Assembly (NCBI GenBank): GCA_030425145.1
Contig: JAUHVK010000028.1
Location: 1 to 57,951, forward strand
Direction: 5' to 3'
Origin: Alphaproteobacteria bacterium
GTDB taxonomy: Bacteria > Pseudomonadota > Alphaproteobacteria > Rhodobacterales > Rhodobacteraceae
Length of the DNA: 57,951 bases
Shown: one piece after another, positions 7,808 through 16,987 of the stretch
Layout: each line of letters starts with the position of its first letter
Numbering within the stretch: position 1 is the first letter of the stretch
Made by a program: the position numbers and the translations under genes
Notes under the pieces: model-generated
Databases searched by the model: none
What the model saw: only the letters and a program-made list of their open reading frames with translations
Told to the model about the DNA's origin: nothing

Positions 7808-7820
7808 CGGAACGCTGCCC

Positions 7821-8237
7821 CTAAGCGGAGAGTCCAGGCGCTTGCAGGATCTGCACCCCTGCGATGCGCCACTGCCCGTCGATCATCTGCATGCGGTAGT
7901 CGAGATAGTGCAGATTGCCCGCTGAATCGGTGAGTATGACCGTCTGGTAAATTCCGCCCGCGATGGCGCGCAGATCACCGAAAGTCACGCTTTCCGGGCG
8001 CCAGACCATCGGATAGCCCTGCTGCACCATCGCACCGAAATTTTCGGGCGTGCGGAAGATGTTGCGGATATTCGGGGCGGCAAAGTCAAAGGCAGTGCCG
8101 AAATCATCCTTCAGGAAGGCGTCGATCTGGCTTTGGATGGTGGTTTCGATACCGGGTTCGGGCGCAAGGACCTCCTGCGCCCAAAGTGTGCCTGTCATCG
8201 AAAGGGCAAGGGCCAGCCCGGTGATGAGTTTGCGCAT
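7821..8237 (-). CDS. DUF4864 secreted protein
   Basis: This is a 138-residue exported protein. Residues 1-20 form a signal peptide with cleavage after LWA. The mature part resembles DUF4864, a small alpha+beta domain related in pattern to NTF2/SnoaL folds (IQSQIDAFLKDDFGTAFDFAAPNIR, helix-rich start; YRMQMIDGQWRIAGVQIL, strand-rich end). Function is unknown. I chose ATG 8237, with AAAGGTGA upstream, over the longer open frame to 8276. It is convergent with the PNPOx-like gene, with 13 bases between the stops. Confidence 0.75.
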   Translation of the reverse strand: MRKLITGLALALSMTGTLWAQEVLAPEPGIETTIQSQIDAFLKDDFGTAFDFAAPNIRNIFRTPENFGAMVQQGYPMVWRPESVTFGDLRAIAGGIYQTVILTDSAGNLHYLDYRMQMIDGQWRIAGVQILQAPGLSA

Positions 8238-8300
8238 GGGGTCACCTTTCGTTGCTGAACGAAAGGTAGTGCGCAATCTCTGTGGGGCAAAAAGGCGTGA

Positions 8301-9878
8301 TTACGCCAATTCGCCCGCCAAGCCCTTGCGGATCAGCGCCACGCTTTCCGCGACACCGTAGAGCGCGACAAAGCCGCCGAAGCGCGGGCCCTGGGATTGC
8401 CCCAGAAGCACCTCGTAAAGCGCCTTGAACCAGTCGCGGAGCGGTTCGAAACCATGCTCCTTGCCGACGGCAAAGACGATGGTCTGCAGCGTTTCATCGT
8501 CAGTCGGACCGTCATGTGCCTCGAGCCGGGACGCGAGGTCTTCCATGGCCGCACGTTCCTTTTCGTCCGGTGCACGGAAGGTTTTGGTCGGCTTCACGAA
8601 GTCCTCGTAATAGCGGACGGCAAAACCCGCCGCCTGATCCAGGTCAGGGTGCGTTTCCGGCGTTGCCTCAGGCGCATAGCGCTTGATGAATCCCCACATC
8701 GCATCCTTGTCCTCGGCCCCCGCTGCGGACGCGAGGTTGAGCAGCATCGAGAACGGCACGACCATTTTCGACTCGGGTACATCGCCAGCGTGGATGTGCC
8801 ACACCGGGTTGTTGGCCTGACCAGCCACATCCTGCTTCGGGTAAGCGCGCAGTTGCTGATGGTATTCGTCAACCGCTTTGGGGATCACATCGAAATGCAT
8901 TCTCTTGGCCGTCTTCGGCTTGAGATACATGAAATACGACAGCGATTCTGTGCTGGCATAGGTCAGCCATTCGTCAATGGAGACGCCATTGCCGGTTGTC
9001 TTGGAGATTTTCTGGCCGTTCGCGTCGAGGAACAGTTCGTAGGTGAAATGCTCAGGCTTGCGACCGCCGAGAATTTCGCAAATGCCGTCATAGATCGGCG
9101 TATTTGTGCTGTGATCCTTGCCGTACATCTCGAAATCGACATCGAGCGCTGCCCAGCGCGCGCCGAAATCCGGCTTCCACTGGAGTTTGACGTTGCCGCC
9201 TGTGACCGGCAGCGTGATCTCGCGCCCGTCTTCATCGTTAAAGGTGATCTCACCCTTGGCTGCATCGACGTTTTTCATCGGGACATAAAGCACGCGGCCC
9301 GTGTCGGGATGGATCGGGAGGAAGATCGAATAGGTCTCGCGCCGTTCATCACGCAGTGATTTGAGCATGACCTCCATCACCGCATCGTATCTTTCGGCGG
9401 CGCGCAGAAGCACCTCGTCAAAGCGACCAGAGCGATAGAAATCGGTGGACGAAATGAATTCGTACTCGAACCCGAAGGTGTCGAGGAAGCGGTTCAGCAT
9501 CGCGTTGTTATGCGCTCCGAAGCTTTCATGGGTACCGAATGGGTCCGGCACATCAGTCAGCGGGCGCTGCAGATGTTCGCGCAGCATTTCAGGGTTGGGC
9601 ACGTTGCCGGGCACCTTGCGCATACCGTCAAGGTCATCCGAAAAACAGATCAGCTTGGTCGGGATATCAGAGATCACCTCGAACGCGCGACGGATCATCG
9701 TGGTGCGCGCAACCTCGCCGAAGGTGCCGATATGCGGCAGACCGGACGGGCCATAGCCGGTTTCAAAGAGCACATAGCCCTTCTCCGGCGGCTTTTTCTC
9801 GTACCGTTTGAGCAACCGGCGCGCCTCTTCAAAGGGCCAGGCCTTTGAGGTCATTGCAGCTTCGCGCAGATCGGACAT
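8301..9878 (-). CDS. lysS: Class I lysyl-tRNA synthetase
   Basis: The 525-residue enzyme charges tRNA-Lys. It is the class I (archaeal/alphaproteobacterial) type: the HIGH motif appears as HIGT (49-52) after GYGPSGLP, the KMSKS loop as KISKT near residue 290, and the C-terminal half is the helical anticodon-binding region. It is unrelated to the class II LysRS of E. coli. Class I LysRS is usual in alphaproteobacteria. The start has GGAG ten bases upstream. The gene is monocistronic and diverges from the TerB gene. Confidence 0.96.
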   Translation of the reverse strand: MSDLREAAMTSKAWPFEEARRLLKRYEKKPPEKGYVLFETGYGPSGLPHIGTFGEVARTTMIRRAFEVISDIPTKLICFSDDLDGMRKVPGNVPNPEMLREHLQRPLTDVPDPFGTHESFGAHNNAMLNRFLDTFGFEYEFISSTDFYRSGRFDEVLLRAAERYDAVMEVMLKSLRDERRETYSIFLPIHPDTGRVLYVPMKNVDAAKGEITFNDEDGREITLPVTGGNVKLQWKPDFGARWAALDVDFEMYGKDHSTNTPIYDGICEILGGRKPEHFTYELFLDANGQKISKTTGNGVSIDEWLTYASTESLSYFMYLKPKTAKRMHFDVIPKAVDEYHQQLRAYPKQDVAGQANNPVWHIHAGDVPESKMVVPFSMLLNLASAAGAEDKDAMWGFIKRYAPEATPETHPDLDQAAGFAVRYYEDFVKPTKTFRAPDEKERAAMEDLASRLEAHDGPTDDETLQTIVFAVGKEHGFEPLRDWFKALYEVLLGQSQGPRFGGFVALYGVAESVALIRKGLAGELA

Positions 9879-10005
9879 TGCTCTTTTACTCCGGATGGTC
9901 GCCGCACGGAATTGTACGGTCGTTCAAAGGGCACTCCCTATTGCGGGGGCGCGGGCGGGTCAATAAGTTGGATGGCAAACTCTCATTCCAGAAAGCCATA
10001 GACTC

Positions 10006-10431
10006 GTGTCAGATATCGACCCCCACCCCCTTAGCCCGCAAGATTGTCTTGTTGCCCTGATGATCGCGGTGTCTGCCTCGGATGAAAGCATCCGCACCGC
10101 AGAGTTGGTCAAAATCCAGTCCGCGGTGAACAACCTGCCGATCTTTGCGGAATACGACGAGGCTCGGATTCCTGACATGTCGGCGCTCGTTTTTGACCTT
10201 TTCGAGCAAGAGGACGGGCTGGATGCGCTGTTCGGTTTGATCCGGGACAACCTGCCGGAACGGTTGTTCGAAACCGCCTATGCCTTGGCCTGCGATGTTG
10301 CGGCGGCTGACGGGACGCTGCGCGAGGCGGAACTCCGCCTCCTGGAAGAAATCCGCTATGAGCTTTCGCTTGACCGCCTCCACGCCGCGGCCATCGAACG
10401 TGGCGCGCGGGCGCGGCATCTGCGGGCCTAA
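10006..10431 (+). CDS. TerB-family tellurite-resistance-like protein
   Basis: This 141-residue acidic, all-helical protein starts at GTG. The pattern ALMIAVSASDESIRTAEL and later ACDVAAADGTLREAELRLLEEI gives the two acidic, EF-hand-like D(G)xxxxxE repeats of the TerB fold. In the ter system TerB sits at the membrane interface and binds metal; stand-alone TerB proteins are common in Rhodobacteraceae and their role is not known. No other ter gene is nearby. The gene is convergent with the thioesterase, with 7 bases between stops. Confidence 0.82.
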   Translation: MSDIDPHPLSPQDCLVALMIAVSASDESIRTAELVKIQSAVNNLPIFAEYDEARIPDMSALVFDLFEQEDGLDALFGLIRDNLPERLFETAYALACDVAAADGTLREAELRLLEEIRYELSLDRLHAAAIERGARARHLRA

Positions 10432-10438
10432 AAGGCGC

Positions 10439-10864
10439 TCACTCGCGCTTGGGCGGAATCGAATAGGTCAACGTGGCCCGCGCGACCGGGTCGGGTTGAC
10501 CTTCGGAAAAAAGCAACACGTCCGTCACGCTGAGCGCGCGACCGAGCTTCAGCACCCTAGCATGGGCGATAACGTCCGCTCCGGCCATCGGTTTGCGCAT
10601 GAAATCGATGGAGCAGTTGGTCGTGACTGCTAACGCCTCTTTCCCGATCCGGGCCATCGTAGCGACGTAGGCCGCGACATCAGCAAGGCTGAACATCGCG
10701 GGGCCGGATACAGTGCCGCCGGGGCGCAAATGCTGATCGCTTGCATGCAGGCGCATCACCAGCAGGTCTTCATCAAGGCTATCGATCCCGAACATGCCTT
10801 TGACCTGTGGAAACACCTCATCAAGAAACGCTTCCATTTCATCTGCCGGAACTTTGAGCACCAT
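10439..10864 (-). CDS. PaaI/hotdog-fold thioesterase
   Basis: This is a 141-residue single hotdog domain. RPGGTVSGPAMFSLADVAAYVA carries the helix with the catalytic acidic residue (Asp in LADVA) of PaaI/YbgC-like acyl-CoA thioesterases, followed by the TTNCSIDFMRKP strand. It hydrolyses acyl- or aryl-CoA esters; the exact substrate is unknown. I chose ATG 10864, with GGAGG six bases upstream, because the longer open frame would overlap the divergent hydratase gene. The next gene outward encodes an enoyl-CoA hydratase, consistent with CoA-ester metabolism. Confidence 0.88.
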   Translation of the reverse strand: MVLKVPADEMEAFLDEVFPQVKGMFGIDSLDEDLLVMRLHASDQHLRPGGTVSGPAMFSLADVAAYVATMARIGKEALAVTTNCSIDFMRKPMAGADVIAHARVLKLGRALSVTDVLLFSEGQPDPVARATLTYSIPPKRE

Positions 10865-10920
10865 GCTTTCCTCCACTGCTCTGAACCGATAGAGTTGCCG
10901 CAAGTCACTGGGAGGACAAG

Positions 10921-11706
10921 ATGAAAATCCTTGAACGTCGCGACACGGATGCGGTTTGCCATCTACACTTGAACGCACCCGAACGCCTGAATGCCCTGTC
11001 CGACGAGATGCTGGCCGCGCTGCAAGAGCAGATCGACGCGTTGCAGGACGATCGCTCGGTGCGGGTGGTCGTGATCTCTGGCGCCGGCAAGGCGTTCTGC
11101 GCGGGGCATGATCTTAAGCAGATGACTGCCGGGCGGCAGGCCGAAGATGGCGGCAAAGCGTATTTCAAGGATCTGTTCGACCGCTGTGCACGGGTGATGA
11201 CGGGTGTGCAGCGCCTGCCACAGCCTGTGATCGCACAGGTTCATGGCATTGCAACTGCTGCCGGTTGCCAATTGGTGGCGTCCTGCGATATGGCGGTCGC
11301 CGCCGAAGGAACGCGGTTCGGGGTCAATGGCGTGAATATCGGCCTCTTCTGCTCGACGCCGATGGTGGCCTTGTCCCGCAACATTCCGCGCAAACAGGCG
11401 TTCGAGATGTTGGTGACAGGCCAATTCATCGATGCGCATCGCGCCGAAGCTCTGGGTCTGGTGAACAAGGTGGTGCCTGCCGATGACCTCGCAGATGCGA
11501 CGCAGGAGATGGCACAACTTGTCGCGAGCAAGCTGGGCGCGGCTGTGAAGATCGGCAAGCAGGCGTTTTACGAGCAGGTGCAGATGGGTCTTGATGACGC
11601 CTACGCCTATACCGGGCAGGTGATGGTCGAAAACATGCTCTACCGCGACACCGAAGAAGGCATCGCTGCGTTTCTTGAAAAGCGTCCGCCCGACTGGTCT
11701 CAGTAA
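10921..11706 (+). CDS. Enoyl-CoA hydratase/isomerase family protein (ECHDC3-like)
   Basis: This 261-residue crotonase has its oxyanion-hole residues in [13 protein letters not shown] and [16 protein letters not shown]. At the usual acid/base positions the first Glu of classical hydratases is replaced by other residues (ATAAG, and NIGLFCSTP), as in ECHDC3-type proteins, so simple 2-trans-enoyl-CoA hydration is uncertain. GGGAGGACAAG precedes the ATG. nadD follows after 2 bases, so the two are probably co-transcribed. Confidence 0.9.
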   Translation: MKILERRDTDAVCHLHLNAPERLNALSDEMLAALQEQIDALQDDRSVRVVVISGAGKAFCAGHDLKQMTAGRQAEDGGKAYFKDLFDRCARVMTGVQRLPQPVIAQVHGIATAAGCQLVASCDMAVAAEGTRFGVNGVNIGLFCSTPMVALSRNIPRKQAFEMLVTGQFIDAHRAEALGLVNKVVPADDLADATQEMAQLVASKLGAAVKIGKQAFYEQVQMGLDDAYAYTGQVMVENMLYRDTEEGIAAFLEKRPPDWSQ

Positions 11707-11708
11707 TC

Positions 11709-12317
11709 TTGACGCATAACAGGTTCCATCTTCGGCCCCGTATGCGCGTGGGCCTGCTGGGCGGGTCGTTCGATCCAGCACATGAGGGGCACGTACACCT
11801 GACACGGGTCGCATTGCGACGGTTTGCGTTGGATCGGGTGATCTGGCTGGTGTCACCGGGCAATCCGCTGAAGGAGCGCGGACCTGCATCGCTCGACGCG
11901 CGGTTGGCACATGCGCGAGAGATTATGCGGGACCCAAGGGTGATCATCAGCGATTTCGAGGCGCAGATTGGAACCCGCTACACCGCCGAAACCGTCGATA
12001 CGTTGAAAGCATCCTATCCCGGCGTGCACTTTGTCTGGCTGATGGGGGCGGACAATCTTCACCAGTTTCATCGCTGGCAGAAATGGGAAGACATCCTGCA
12101 TTCCGTGCCGGTCGGAGTTCTTGCCCGACCCGGATGGCGGCAGGCCGGATTGAATTCCCGAACCGCACGTAAATACAGCCATGCGCGTTTGCCTGGATCG
12201 GCCTCCAAGCTTCTCGCTGATCAACATGCGCCCGCGTGGTGCTTCGTGAACATGCCGTTAATGCAGGTCAGTTCCACCGAGCTTCGGGCAAAAGGCGCTT
12301 GGCGACCCGAAAGCTGA
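11709..12317 (+). CDS. nadD: Nicotinate-nucleotide adenylyltransferase
   Basis: NadD joins ATP and nicotinate mononucleotide to make deamido-NAD in NAD synthesis. The 202-residue frame starts at TTG (11709). The nucleotidyltransferase motif [11 protein letters not shown] (18-28) and the C-terminal [11 protein letters not shown] version of the ISSTxIR motif are present, as is [14 protein letters not shown]. An ATG at 11742 would give a 191-residue protein that still contains the first motif; I keep the longer form because other Rhodobacteraceae NadD proteins, as I recall, have about ten residues before RxGLLGG. Confidence 0.93.
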   Translation: MTHNRFHLRPRMRVGLLGGSFDPAHEGHVHLTRVALRRFALDRVIWLVSPGNPLKERGPASLDARLAHAREIMRDPRVIISDFEAQIGTRYTAETVDTLKASYPGVHFVWLMGADNLHQFHRWQKWEDILHSVPVGVLARPGWRQAGLNSRTARKYSHARLPGSASKLLADQHAPAWCFVNMPLMQVSSTELRAKGAWRPES

Positions 12318-12413
12318 GCGTTCGGCAATGCCGAGATGGCCGCAGGAGACACGTCGCCCCATCACCAAACCGTGTCCTTGTCACCTGTCGATGAGTAAGG
12401 TTACATCCGCCTC

Positions 12414-13922
12414 ATGACTTGGGAGGTTTCACGTCGCGCGGTGTTGGGTGGTCTGGCTTCGGCCTTGGTCGCGCCAGCGGCATTCGCGCAATCCAGCCTC
12501 GCTCCGACCACATCGCTGCGCCCGACCGCACGCGCCGAAGACATCCTGAAAGTCTACCAACCGCCGCTCAGCGCGTTGATCGACGATGCCGGGCTTGCAG
12601 GAAAGATCACCGTTCAGGTTGCGGATGTGAAAACCGGGCTGGTGCTGGAATCGCACAATCCGCTGCGCGCCCTGCCCCCGGCAAGCGTCGCGAAAGCGCT
12701 CACCGCCTGTTACGCTCTGGATGTGCTTGGGCCGGGCTATCACTTCAAGACCCGCGTTATGGCAACGGCACCAGTGGTCAACGGGCGGATCGACGGCGAC
12801 TTGATTCTTGCCGGCGGGGGTGATCCGACGCTGGACACCGACGCGATAGCCGAGATCGCCAAACGTCTGCGAGAAGAAGCCGGAGTAACAGAGGTCACGG
12901 GGCGTTTTCTGGTCTGGGGCGGCGCCTTGCCGGCTCTGAACGGGATCGACAGTGAACAGCCATACCAAGTGGGGTACAATCCGGGGATTTCCGGACTGAA
13001 CCTGAACTTCAACCGGGTACACTTTGAATGGCAACGTGCGGGCGACGGGTACAATGTGACTATGGATGCCCGCTCGGCCACGTTGCGGCCCGAAGTGCGT
13101 GCTGCCCGGATGCGTGTCGAGGGTCGGAATTATCCGGTCTACACCTACAAGGACGGTGGCGCGTTTGATGACTGGAGTGTGGCCCGCGGTGCGTTGGGTC
13201 GGAAAGGCGCGCGGTGGCTTCCGGTGCGCAAACCTGCGCGCTACGCGGCAGAGGTGTTCCAGATTCTGGTGCGCTCAAATGGAATCGTTCTGAAAACGCC
13301 GGAACTGATCGACACATTGCCCGAGGGGGCAAACACGGTCCTGAGCCACGAAAGCGCACCCTTGCGGATCATCCTGCGCGACATGCTCAAGTATTCGACT
13401 AACATCACAGCAGAGTGTGTTGGTATGACTGCCACGGTCGCTCGCAGCGGGCCCGTGCCGTCGCTCAAAGCATCGGCAGAGGCAATGAATGCCTGGGCGA
13501 AAGAGACGCTGGGTATGACGTCCGTCGCCCTGGAAGATCACTCGGGTCTGGGAGATGACAGCCGCGTGTCGTCTCGGGATATGGTCAAGGCATTGATTAC
13601 GGCGCGGAAATCCATGGGAATCAAGCCGTTACTCAAGGAACACCCACTTCGCACCGAGGACCGTAAGATCATCGAAGACCACCCCGTGAAGGTGCACGCC
13701 AAAACCGGGACACTGAACTTTGTCAGCGGACTTGGCGGCTTCATCGACCTGCCCGACGGTACGGAACTGGCTTTCGCCTTTTTCTCCGCTGACATGGAGA
13801 GGCGAGATGCTCTGAGCCGTGAAGAGCGGGAAGACCCGCCCGGCGGACAGTCCTATGCCGTTGCATCGCGCAAGTTACAGCAACGTCTGCTGGCCCGCTG
13901 GGGCATCCTCTACAACGGATAA
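12414..13922 (+). CDS. dacB: D-alanyl-D-alanine carboxypeptidase/endopeptidase (PBP4 type, peptidase S13)
   Basis: The 502-residue periplasmic protein trims or cuts peptidoglycan cross-links. The N-terminus SRRAVLGG plus hydrophobic core and AFA-Q cleavage near 25 is Tat-like. The three penicillin-binding motifs are present: SVAK (91-94), an SxN in KYSTNITAE, and KTG in HAKTGTLNFVSG. Family length is normal. No neighbouring cell-wall gene is on the same transcript. A strong hairpin lies just beyond the stop. Confidence 0.95.
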   Translation: MTWEVSRRAVLGGLASALVAPAAFAQSSLAPTTSLRPTARAEDILKVYQPPLSALIDDAGLAGKITVQVADVKTGLVLESHNPLRALPPASVAKALTACYALDVLGPGYHFKTRVMATAPVVNGRIDGDLILAGGGDPTLDTDAIAEIAKRLREEAGVTEVTGRFLVWGGALPALNGIDSEQPYQVGYNPGISGLNLNFNRVHFEWQRAGDGYNVTMDARSATLRPEVRAARMRVEGRNYPVYTYKDGGAFDDWSVARGALGRKGARWLPVRKPARYAAEVFQILVRSNGIVLKTPELIDTLPEGANTVLSHESAPLRIILRDMLKYSTNITAECVGMTATVARSGPVPSLKASAEAMNAWAKETLGMTSVALEDHSGLGDDSRVSSRDMVKALITARKSMGIKPLLKEHPLRTEDRKIIEDHPVKVHAKTGTLNFVSGLGGFIDLPDGTELAFAFFSADMERRDALSREEREDPPGGQSYAVASRKLQQRLLARWGILYNG

Positions 13923-13927
13923 GCAGA

Positions 13928-13960
13928 AAAAAGGGGCGCAAAGCCGGTCTTCGCGCCCCC
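13928..13960 (-). terminator. Intrinsic terminator of the DUF1127 gene
   Basis: GGGGCGC (13934-13940) pairs with GCGCCCC (13954-13960). On the minus strand the stem is followed by TTTTTT (13933-13928), the classical form for the DUF1127 gene ending at 13985. The hairpin may also stop dacB transcripts from the other side. Confidence 0.85.
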
Positions 13961-13984
13961 AAGATGTCTGCCTGACGCAGGGAT

Positions 13985-14212
13985 TTACATCAGCCAGAAC
14001 TTTCGGTTGGCCTCCCGCTGGGCGGTCAACCGATCCAATCCGATGTCACGGAGCAAGTGAGCATCGAGATGTTTGAGCTGAAGCCGCGTGCGACGGCGTT
14101 CAGACCATACCGTGAGAGCCACCGCGACACGCAGTGCTACGACAGCCAGCGGGGACAGTGTGGACTGTCCGCTCAGATAGGCGATCTGCGGGGCGTGCAT
14201 TGCGTGTGCCAT
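13985..14212 (-). CDS. DUF1127 small protein
   Basis: This 75-residue protein carries the DUF1127 motif HLLRDIGLDRLTAQREANRKFW at its C-terminus, preceded by a hydrophobic stretch and an Arg-rich segment (WSERRRTRLQLKHLDAH). Members of this family include the RNA-related small proteins CcaF1 of Rhodobacter sphaeroides and regulators of phosphate, nitrogen and carbon responses in Agrobacterium. I chose ATG 14212, with GAGGAG upstream. It is divergent from the MocR regulator, sharing an intergenic region with several palindromic sites. Confidence 0.85.
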   Translation of the reverse strand: MAHAMHAPQIAYLSGQSTLSPLAVVALRVAVALTVWSERRRTRLQLKHLDAHLLRDIGLDRLTAQREANRKFWLM

Positions 14213-14228
14213 GGGTGTACTCCTCAAA

Positions 14229-14338
14229 TGTATCGACACAATTTTACATTATCGCGACAATCATATTGCCTCAGCGATACAAAAATGGATACATTCGACT
14301 CAAAGCACGCTCCAGAGAAAGATTGTGTCGGATACAAT
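14229..14338. promoter_or_regulatory. Cluster of MocR-type operator sites between the DUF1127 gene and the MocR regulator
   Basis: Related sites are visible: TGTATCGACACAAT (14229-14242), TTATCGCGACAAT (14249-14261), half-sites CGATACA (14275-14281) and GGATACA (14288-14294), and ATTGTGTCGGATACAAT (14322-14338), which is palindromic with one mismatch. All fit ATTGTRTC(N)GAYACAAT. GTATC/GATAC repeats are typical of MocR-family operators. The regulator next door probably binds here and controls itself, and possibly the DUF1127 gene. Confidence 0.6.
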
Positions 14339-15734
14339 TTCGCCAGACAAGATCGTGTCGTTGCCGCAGAAGGCAGCCGGACCCAAGTACAAACGGGTGG
14401 CCGACACCATACAATCCGCCATCCGCTCGGGCGATCTGCGCGTCGGAGACAAACTCCCCCCTGTACGCGAGTTGGCTTGGTCGCTGGGCATCACACCTGG
14501 GACCGTGGCACGTGCCTATACCCTGCTGACAGATGCCGGACATGCCGTCGCCGAAGTCGGTCGTGGGACATTTGTGGCCAACCGATCATCGCGGCCGGCA
14601 GCGCCACCGCGCGAATATGTTTCGGTGCCGGTTCAGGACGGGAAGCTTTCGCTGTTCAGCCCGCAACTGCCGGATCTCGGCCAGGTCGCCTTGATTCAAG
14701 ATGCGTTTGCCCGGATCGGCGAAACCGCCCCGGAGCGATTGTTGCATTATCCGACACGCGACGCCTACCGCTCGCTGCGCGAAGCAGCCGTTTATTGGCT
14801 GCGCACAACGCCGTTGGGAAACATCCACGAAACGGATGTCGTCATCGTGCATGGCGCGCAGAATGGACTGAGCGTCATATTGCAAGCCATCTTACATGGT
14901 CCTCGACCAACCGTCCTCGTCGAGGATATGGCCTATCCGGGCTTCCGCCGCACTGCCGACCTATTGCGCGCGGATGCTATCGGAGTTCCCAGTGACGAAC
15001 ACGGACTCTTGCCCGAAGCATTGGCGGACATTGCCCGCAGAACCAATGCGCAGGTACTTTGCACCTCACCTGACGTGCACAATCCAACGCTGGTCTGCAC
15101 GCCGTCTGACCGCCGCAGGGCGATCGCCGAAGTGTGTCGAGCGCAGGATATCCAGATCATCGAAGATAGCTGCTATCGTCGCACAGATGTAACGGCACCG
15201 AGCTACAGAATCCTCGCACCGGAACGCACCTGGCATCTGACCTCGATTTCCAAGGTTCTGACCCCTGCCCTACGGATCGGATTCGCCACAGCCCCACGTG
15301 GCCGGGGGCCTGATCTGCGACAAATCGCGGAACACGGGTTCTTCGGTATCGCCCAGCCGCTGGCCGAAGCCGCCGAGCGCATCCTGACCTCCCCCGAGGC
15401 GGACGACATCATGTTCGCCATCCGTCAGCGCATGGCAGAATACGTGCGGGTCGCTGTCAATGCCTTGGGCACGTATCGGCTGACATGGCATGAGGACGTA
15501 CCATTCCTGTGGCTGCCGCTGCCGCAAGGCTGGCGGGCGGCCGCGTTTTGCAGGGCCGCCGAAGCACGTGGTGTGCAGATCAGATCGGCTGATGAATTCG
15601 CCCTGCGGGACGGGCGCGCACCCCATGCGGTTCGGATTGCAGTAAACGCTCAGGTGCCTCTACACGCGTTTGAAAACGCCATGCTTCAACTCAGAGATCT
15701 TTTGGGTCACCCACCCGAACAGATAAGTGTCTGA
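14325..15734 (+). CDS. MocR-family transcriptional regulator (GntR HTH plus aminotransferase domain)
   Basis: This 469-residue protein has an N-terminal GntR winged helix (about residues 15-85; RSGDLRVGDKLPPVRELAWSLGITPGTVARAY) and a fold-type I PLP-dependent aminotransferase domain. The PLP lysine is in the STSISK-like stretch LTSISKVLTPALRIGF. Such regulators sense PLP or amino-compound ligands. The frame is open from 14211, but the GTG at 14325, with AGAGAAAG upstream, gives the normal N-terminus; no in-frame ATG is well placed. This GTG lies inside a palindromic site, suggesting tight autoregulation. No obvious metabolic target gene sits next to it. Confidence 0.88.
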   Translation: MSDTISPDKIVSLPQKAAGPKYKRVADTIQSAIRSGDLRVGDKLPPVRELAWSLGITPGTVARAYTLLTDAGHAVAEVGRGTFVANRSSRPAAPPREYVSVPVQDGKLSLFSPQLPDLGQVALIQDAFARIGETAPERLLHYPTRDAYRSLREAAVYWLRTTPLGNIHETDVVIVHGAQNGLSVILQAILHGPRPTVLVEDMAYPGFRRTADLLRADAIGVPSDEHGLLPEALADIARRTNAQVLCTSPDVHNPTLVCTPSDRRRAIAEVCRAQDIQIIEDSCYRRTDVTAPSYRILAPERTWHLTSISKVLTPALRIGFATAPRGRGPDLRQIAEHGFFGIAQPLAEAAERILTSPEADDIMFAIRQRMAEYVRVAVNALGTYRLTWHEDVPFLWLPLPQGWRAAAFCRAAEARGVQIRSADEFALRDGRAPHAVRIAVNAQVPLHAFENAMLQLRDLLGHPPEQISV

Positions 15735-15778
15735 ATTCGCGCTGGAATGACCAAAAAAGTGGTCGCCTGCGCGCGAAT
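15735..15778. terminator. Nested inverted repeat after the MocR gene
   Basis: An outer stem ATTCGCGC/GCGCGAAT (15735-15742 and 15771-15778) encloses an inner stem GACC/GGTC around an A-rich loop. It begins right after the MocR stop codon. There is no U-run, so it is more likely a transcript-end stabiliser or factor-dependent terminator than a classical one. Confidence 0.45.
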
Positions 15779-15822
15779 CGGGCGCTAGGCTGGAGCGGGC
15801 GACTCACCTGAACGGGACGTAA

Positions 15823-16347
15823 ATGGGTTTGGACATCACTATGGCCTTCGTCGAGACACGGCCAGATCTCGACGAATTGTCGGACATTCTGACCGAATAT
15901 TACGCCCAGATCCTCGAGAGATTGATGGCAGTGGGCGGACCAAGCCTGTCGGTCGAGGATCACGTACAGTCCAGCTTGGATGTCATCGACGATTTTTTGC
16001 CGCCGAACGGCGGGATTCTGTTGGCGCGGGACAGTTCCGGATATCTCTTGGGGTGCGGCTTTGTCCGGATGATCGACGATCACCGTGCTGAATTGAAACG
16101 CCTTTTCGTGCGTGACCTAGCCCGCGGATATGGGCTTGGTCGCCGCATGATTGAAATGCGGATTGAAAAAGCCAAGGAAATGGGCGCGACGGTCATTCTG
16201 GCCGATACGGTGCGCGGCAACAGCTCTATGCTTGCCCTGTATGACCGGCTCGGGTTCAGCGAAACACCACGCTACGACGGCAATGCGAATCCTGCGGCCT
16301 TCGAAAAGTATCTGGTCTATCGCAAGCTGGACCTGACAAAGGCTTGA
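15823..16347 (+). CDS. GNAT-family N-acetyltransferase
   Basis: This 174-residue protein has the GNAT acetyl-CoA-binding motif A, LKRLFVRDLARGYGLGRRMIE (the R/Q-x-x-G-x-G/A form RGYGLG), and motif B near LADTVRGNSSMLALYDRLGF. The substrate is unknown; the C-terminal LGFSETPRYDGN segment is seen in many small-molecule acetyltransferases. The start at 15823 lacks a strong ribosome-binding site; ATG 15841 is an alternative. Confidence 0.88.
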   Translation: MGLDITMAFVETRPDLDELSDILTEYYAQILERLMAVGGPSLSVEDHVQSSLDVIDDFLPPNGGILLARDSSGYLLGCGFVRMIDDHRAELKRLFVRDLARGYGLGRRMIEMRIEKAKEMGATVILADTVRGNSSMLALYDRLGFSETPRYDGNANPAAFEKYLVYRKLDLTKA

Positions 16348-16365
16348 GACACCCAAAATTTGTGG

Positions 16366-16379
16366 GGTATTATAATACC
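16366..16379. promoter_or_regulatory. Perfect 14-bp palindrome GGTATTATAATACC
   Basis: This perfect palindrome lies in a conspicuously AT-rich stretch (about 16349-16420), 18 bases after the acetyltransferase stop and about 50 bases before the rplM -35 box. It could be a regulator-binding site, part of an UP-like element, or a transcript end. There is no direct evidence for a function. Confidence 0.4.
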
Positions 16380-16427
16380 TTAATTTCAAGCCACTGATTT
16401 CATTTAATTAATTCAGATAAACGTCGC

Positions 16428-16455
16428 TTGACTGGGATTTGGCAATCCTTATAAC
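16428..16455 (+). promoter_or_regulatory. Sigma-70-type promoter of rplM-rpsI
   Basis: The boxes TTGACT (16428-16433) and TATAAC (16450-16455) are separated by 16 bases and preceded by AT-rich DNA. This is the best consensus match I noticed in the window. The leader downstream contains a small hairpin, GGGTG/CACCC (16475-16488), which might serve L13-dependent control. Confidence 0.75.
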
Positions 16456-16522
16456 CCGCGCATCGGAATATACGGGGTGCCTGCACCCTGCCTTACCAAT
16501 CCAACGTCAGGGACATCCCACG

Positions 16523-16987
16523 ATGAAAACCTTTTCTGCAACACCGGCAGACATCGACAAGAAATGGATCCTGATCGACGCCGAGGGCGTCGTTCTGGGC
16601 CGTCTTGCTGCGATCGTCGCCACCCGCCTGCGCGGCAAGCACAAGCCGTCCTTCACTCCGCATATGGACATGGGTGACAATGTCATCGTGATCAATGCGG
16701 ACAAGGTTCAGCTGACCGGCAACAAGCGTCAGGAAAACTACTACTGGCACACCGGTCACCCGGGTGGCATCAAATCCCGCACCAAACAGCAGATCCTCGA
16801 GGGTGCACACCCCGAGCGCGTCGTCCAGAAAGCGGTTCAGCGTATGCTTCCGGGCAACCGCCTTTCCCGCAAGGTGATGACCAACCTGCGCGTCTATGCT
16901 GGCACCGAGCACCCGCACGAGGCACAGAGCCCCGAAGTGCTGGATGTCAAATCCATGAACTCCAAGAACACCCGGACGGCGAAATAA
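16523..16987 (+). CDS. rplM: 50S ribosomal protein L13
   Basis: This 154-residue protein has typical L13 features: [15 protein letters not shown] at the start, the [15 protein letters not shown] region and the [13 protein letters not shown] motif. It is an early assembly protein of the large subunit. The frame is open from 16439, but the ATG at 16523 gives the family N-terminus MKTFSATP. It overlaps rpsI by one base (TAATG), which indicates translational coupling of the L13-S9 operon. Confidence 0.98.
   Translation: MKTFSATPADIDKKWILIDAEGVVLGRLAAIVATRLRGKHKPSFTPHMDMGDNVIVINADKVQLTGNKRQENYYWHTGHPGGIKSRTKQQILEGAHPERVVQKAVQRMLPGNRLSRKVMTNLRVYAGTEHPHEAQSPEVLDVKSMNSKNTRTAK

Noticed and set aside
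8301-9878. Class I lysyl-tRNA synthetase as an unusual archaeal acquisition
   Set aside because: Class I LysRS is the normal form in many alphaproteobacteria, so no special transfer event is implied here.
13928-13960. Treating this hairpin mainly as the dacB terminator
   Set aside because: The A-run lies on the dacB side, so the U-tract forms only in the minus-strand transcript of the DUF1127 gene.
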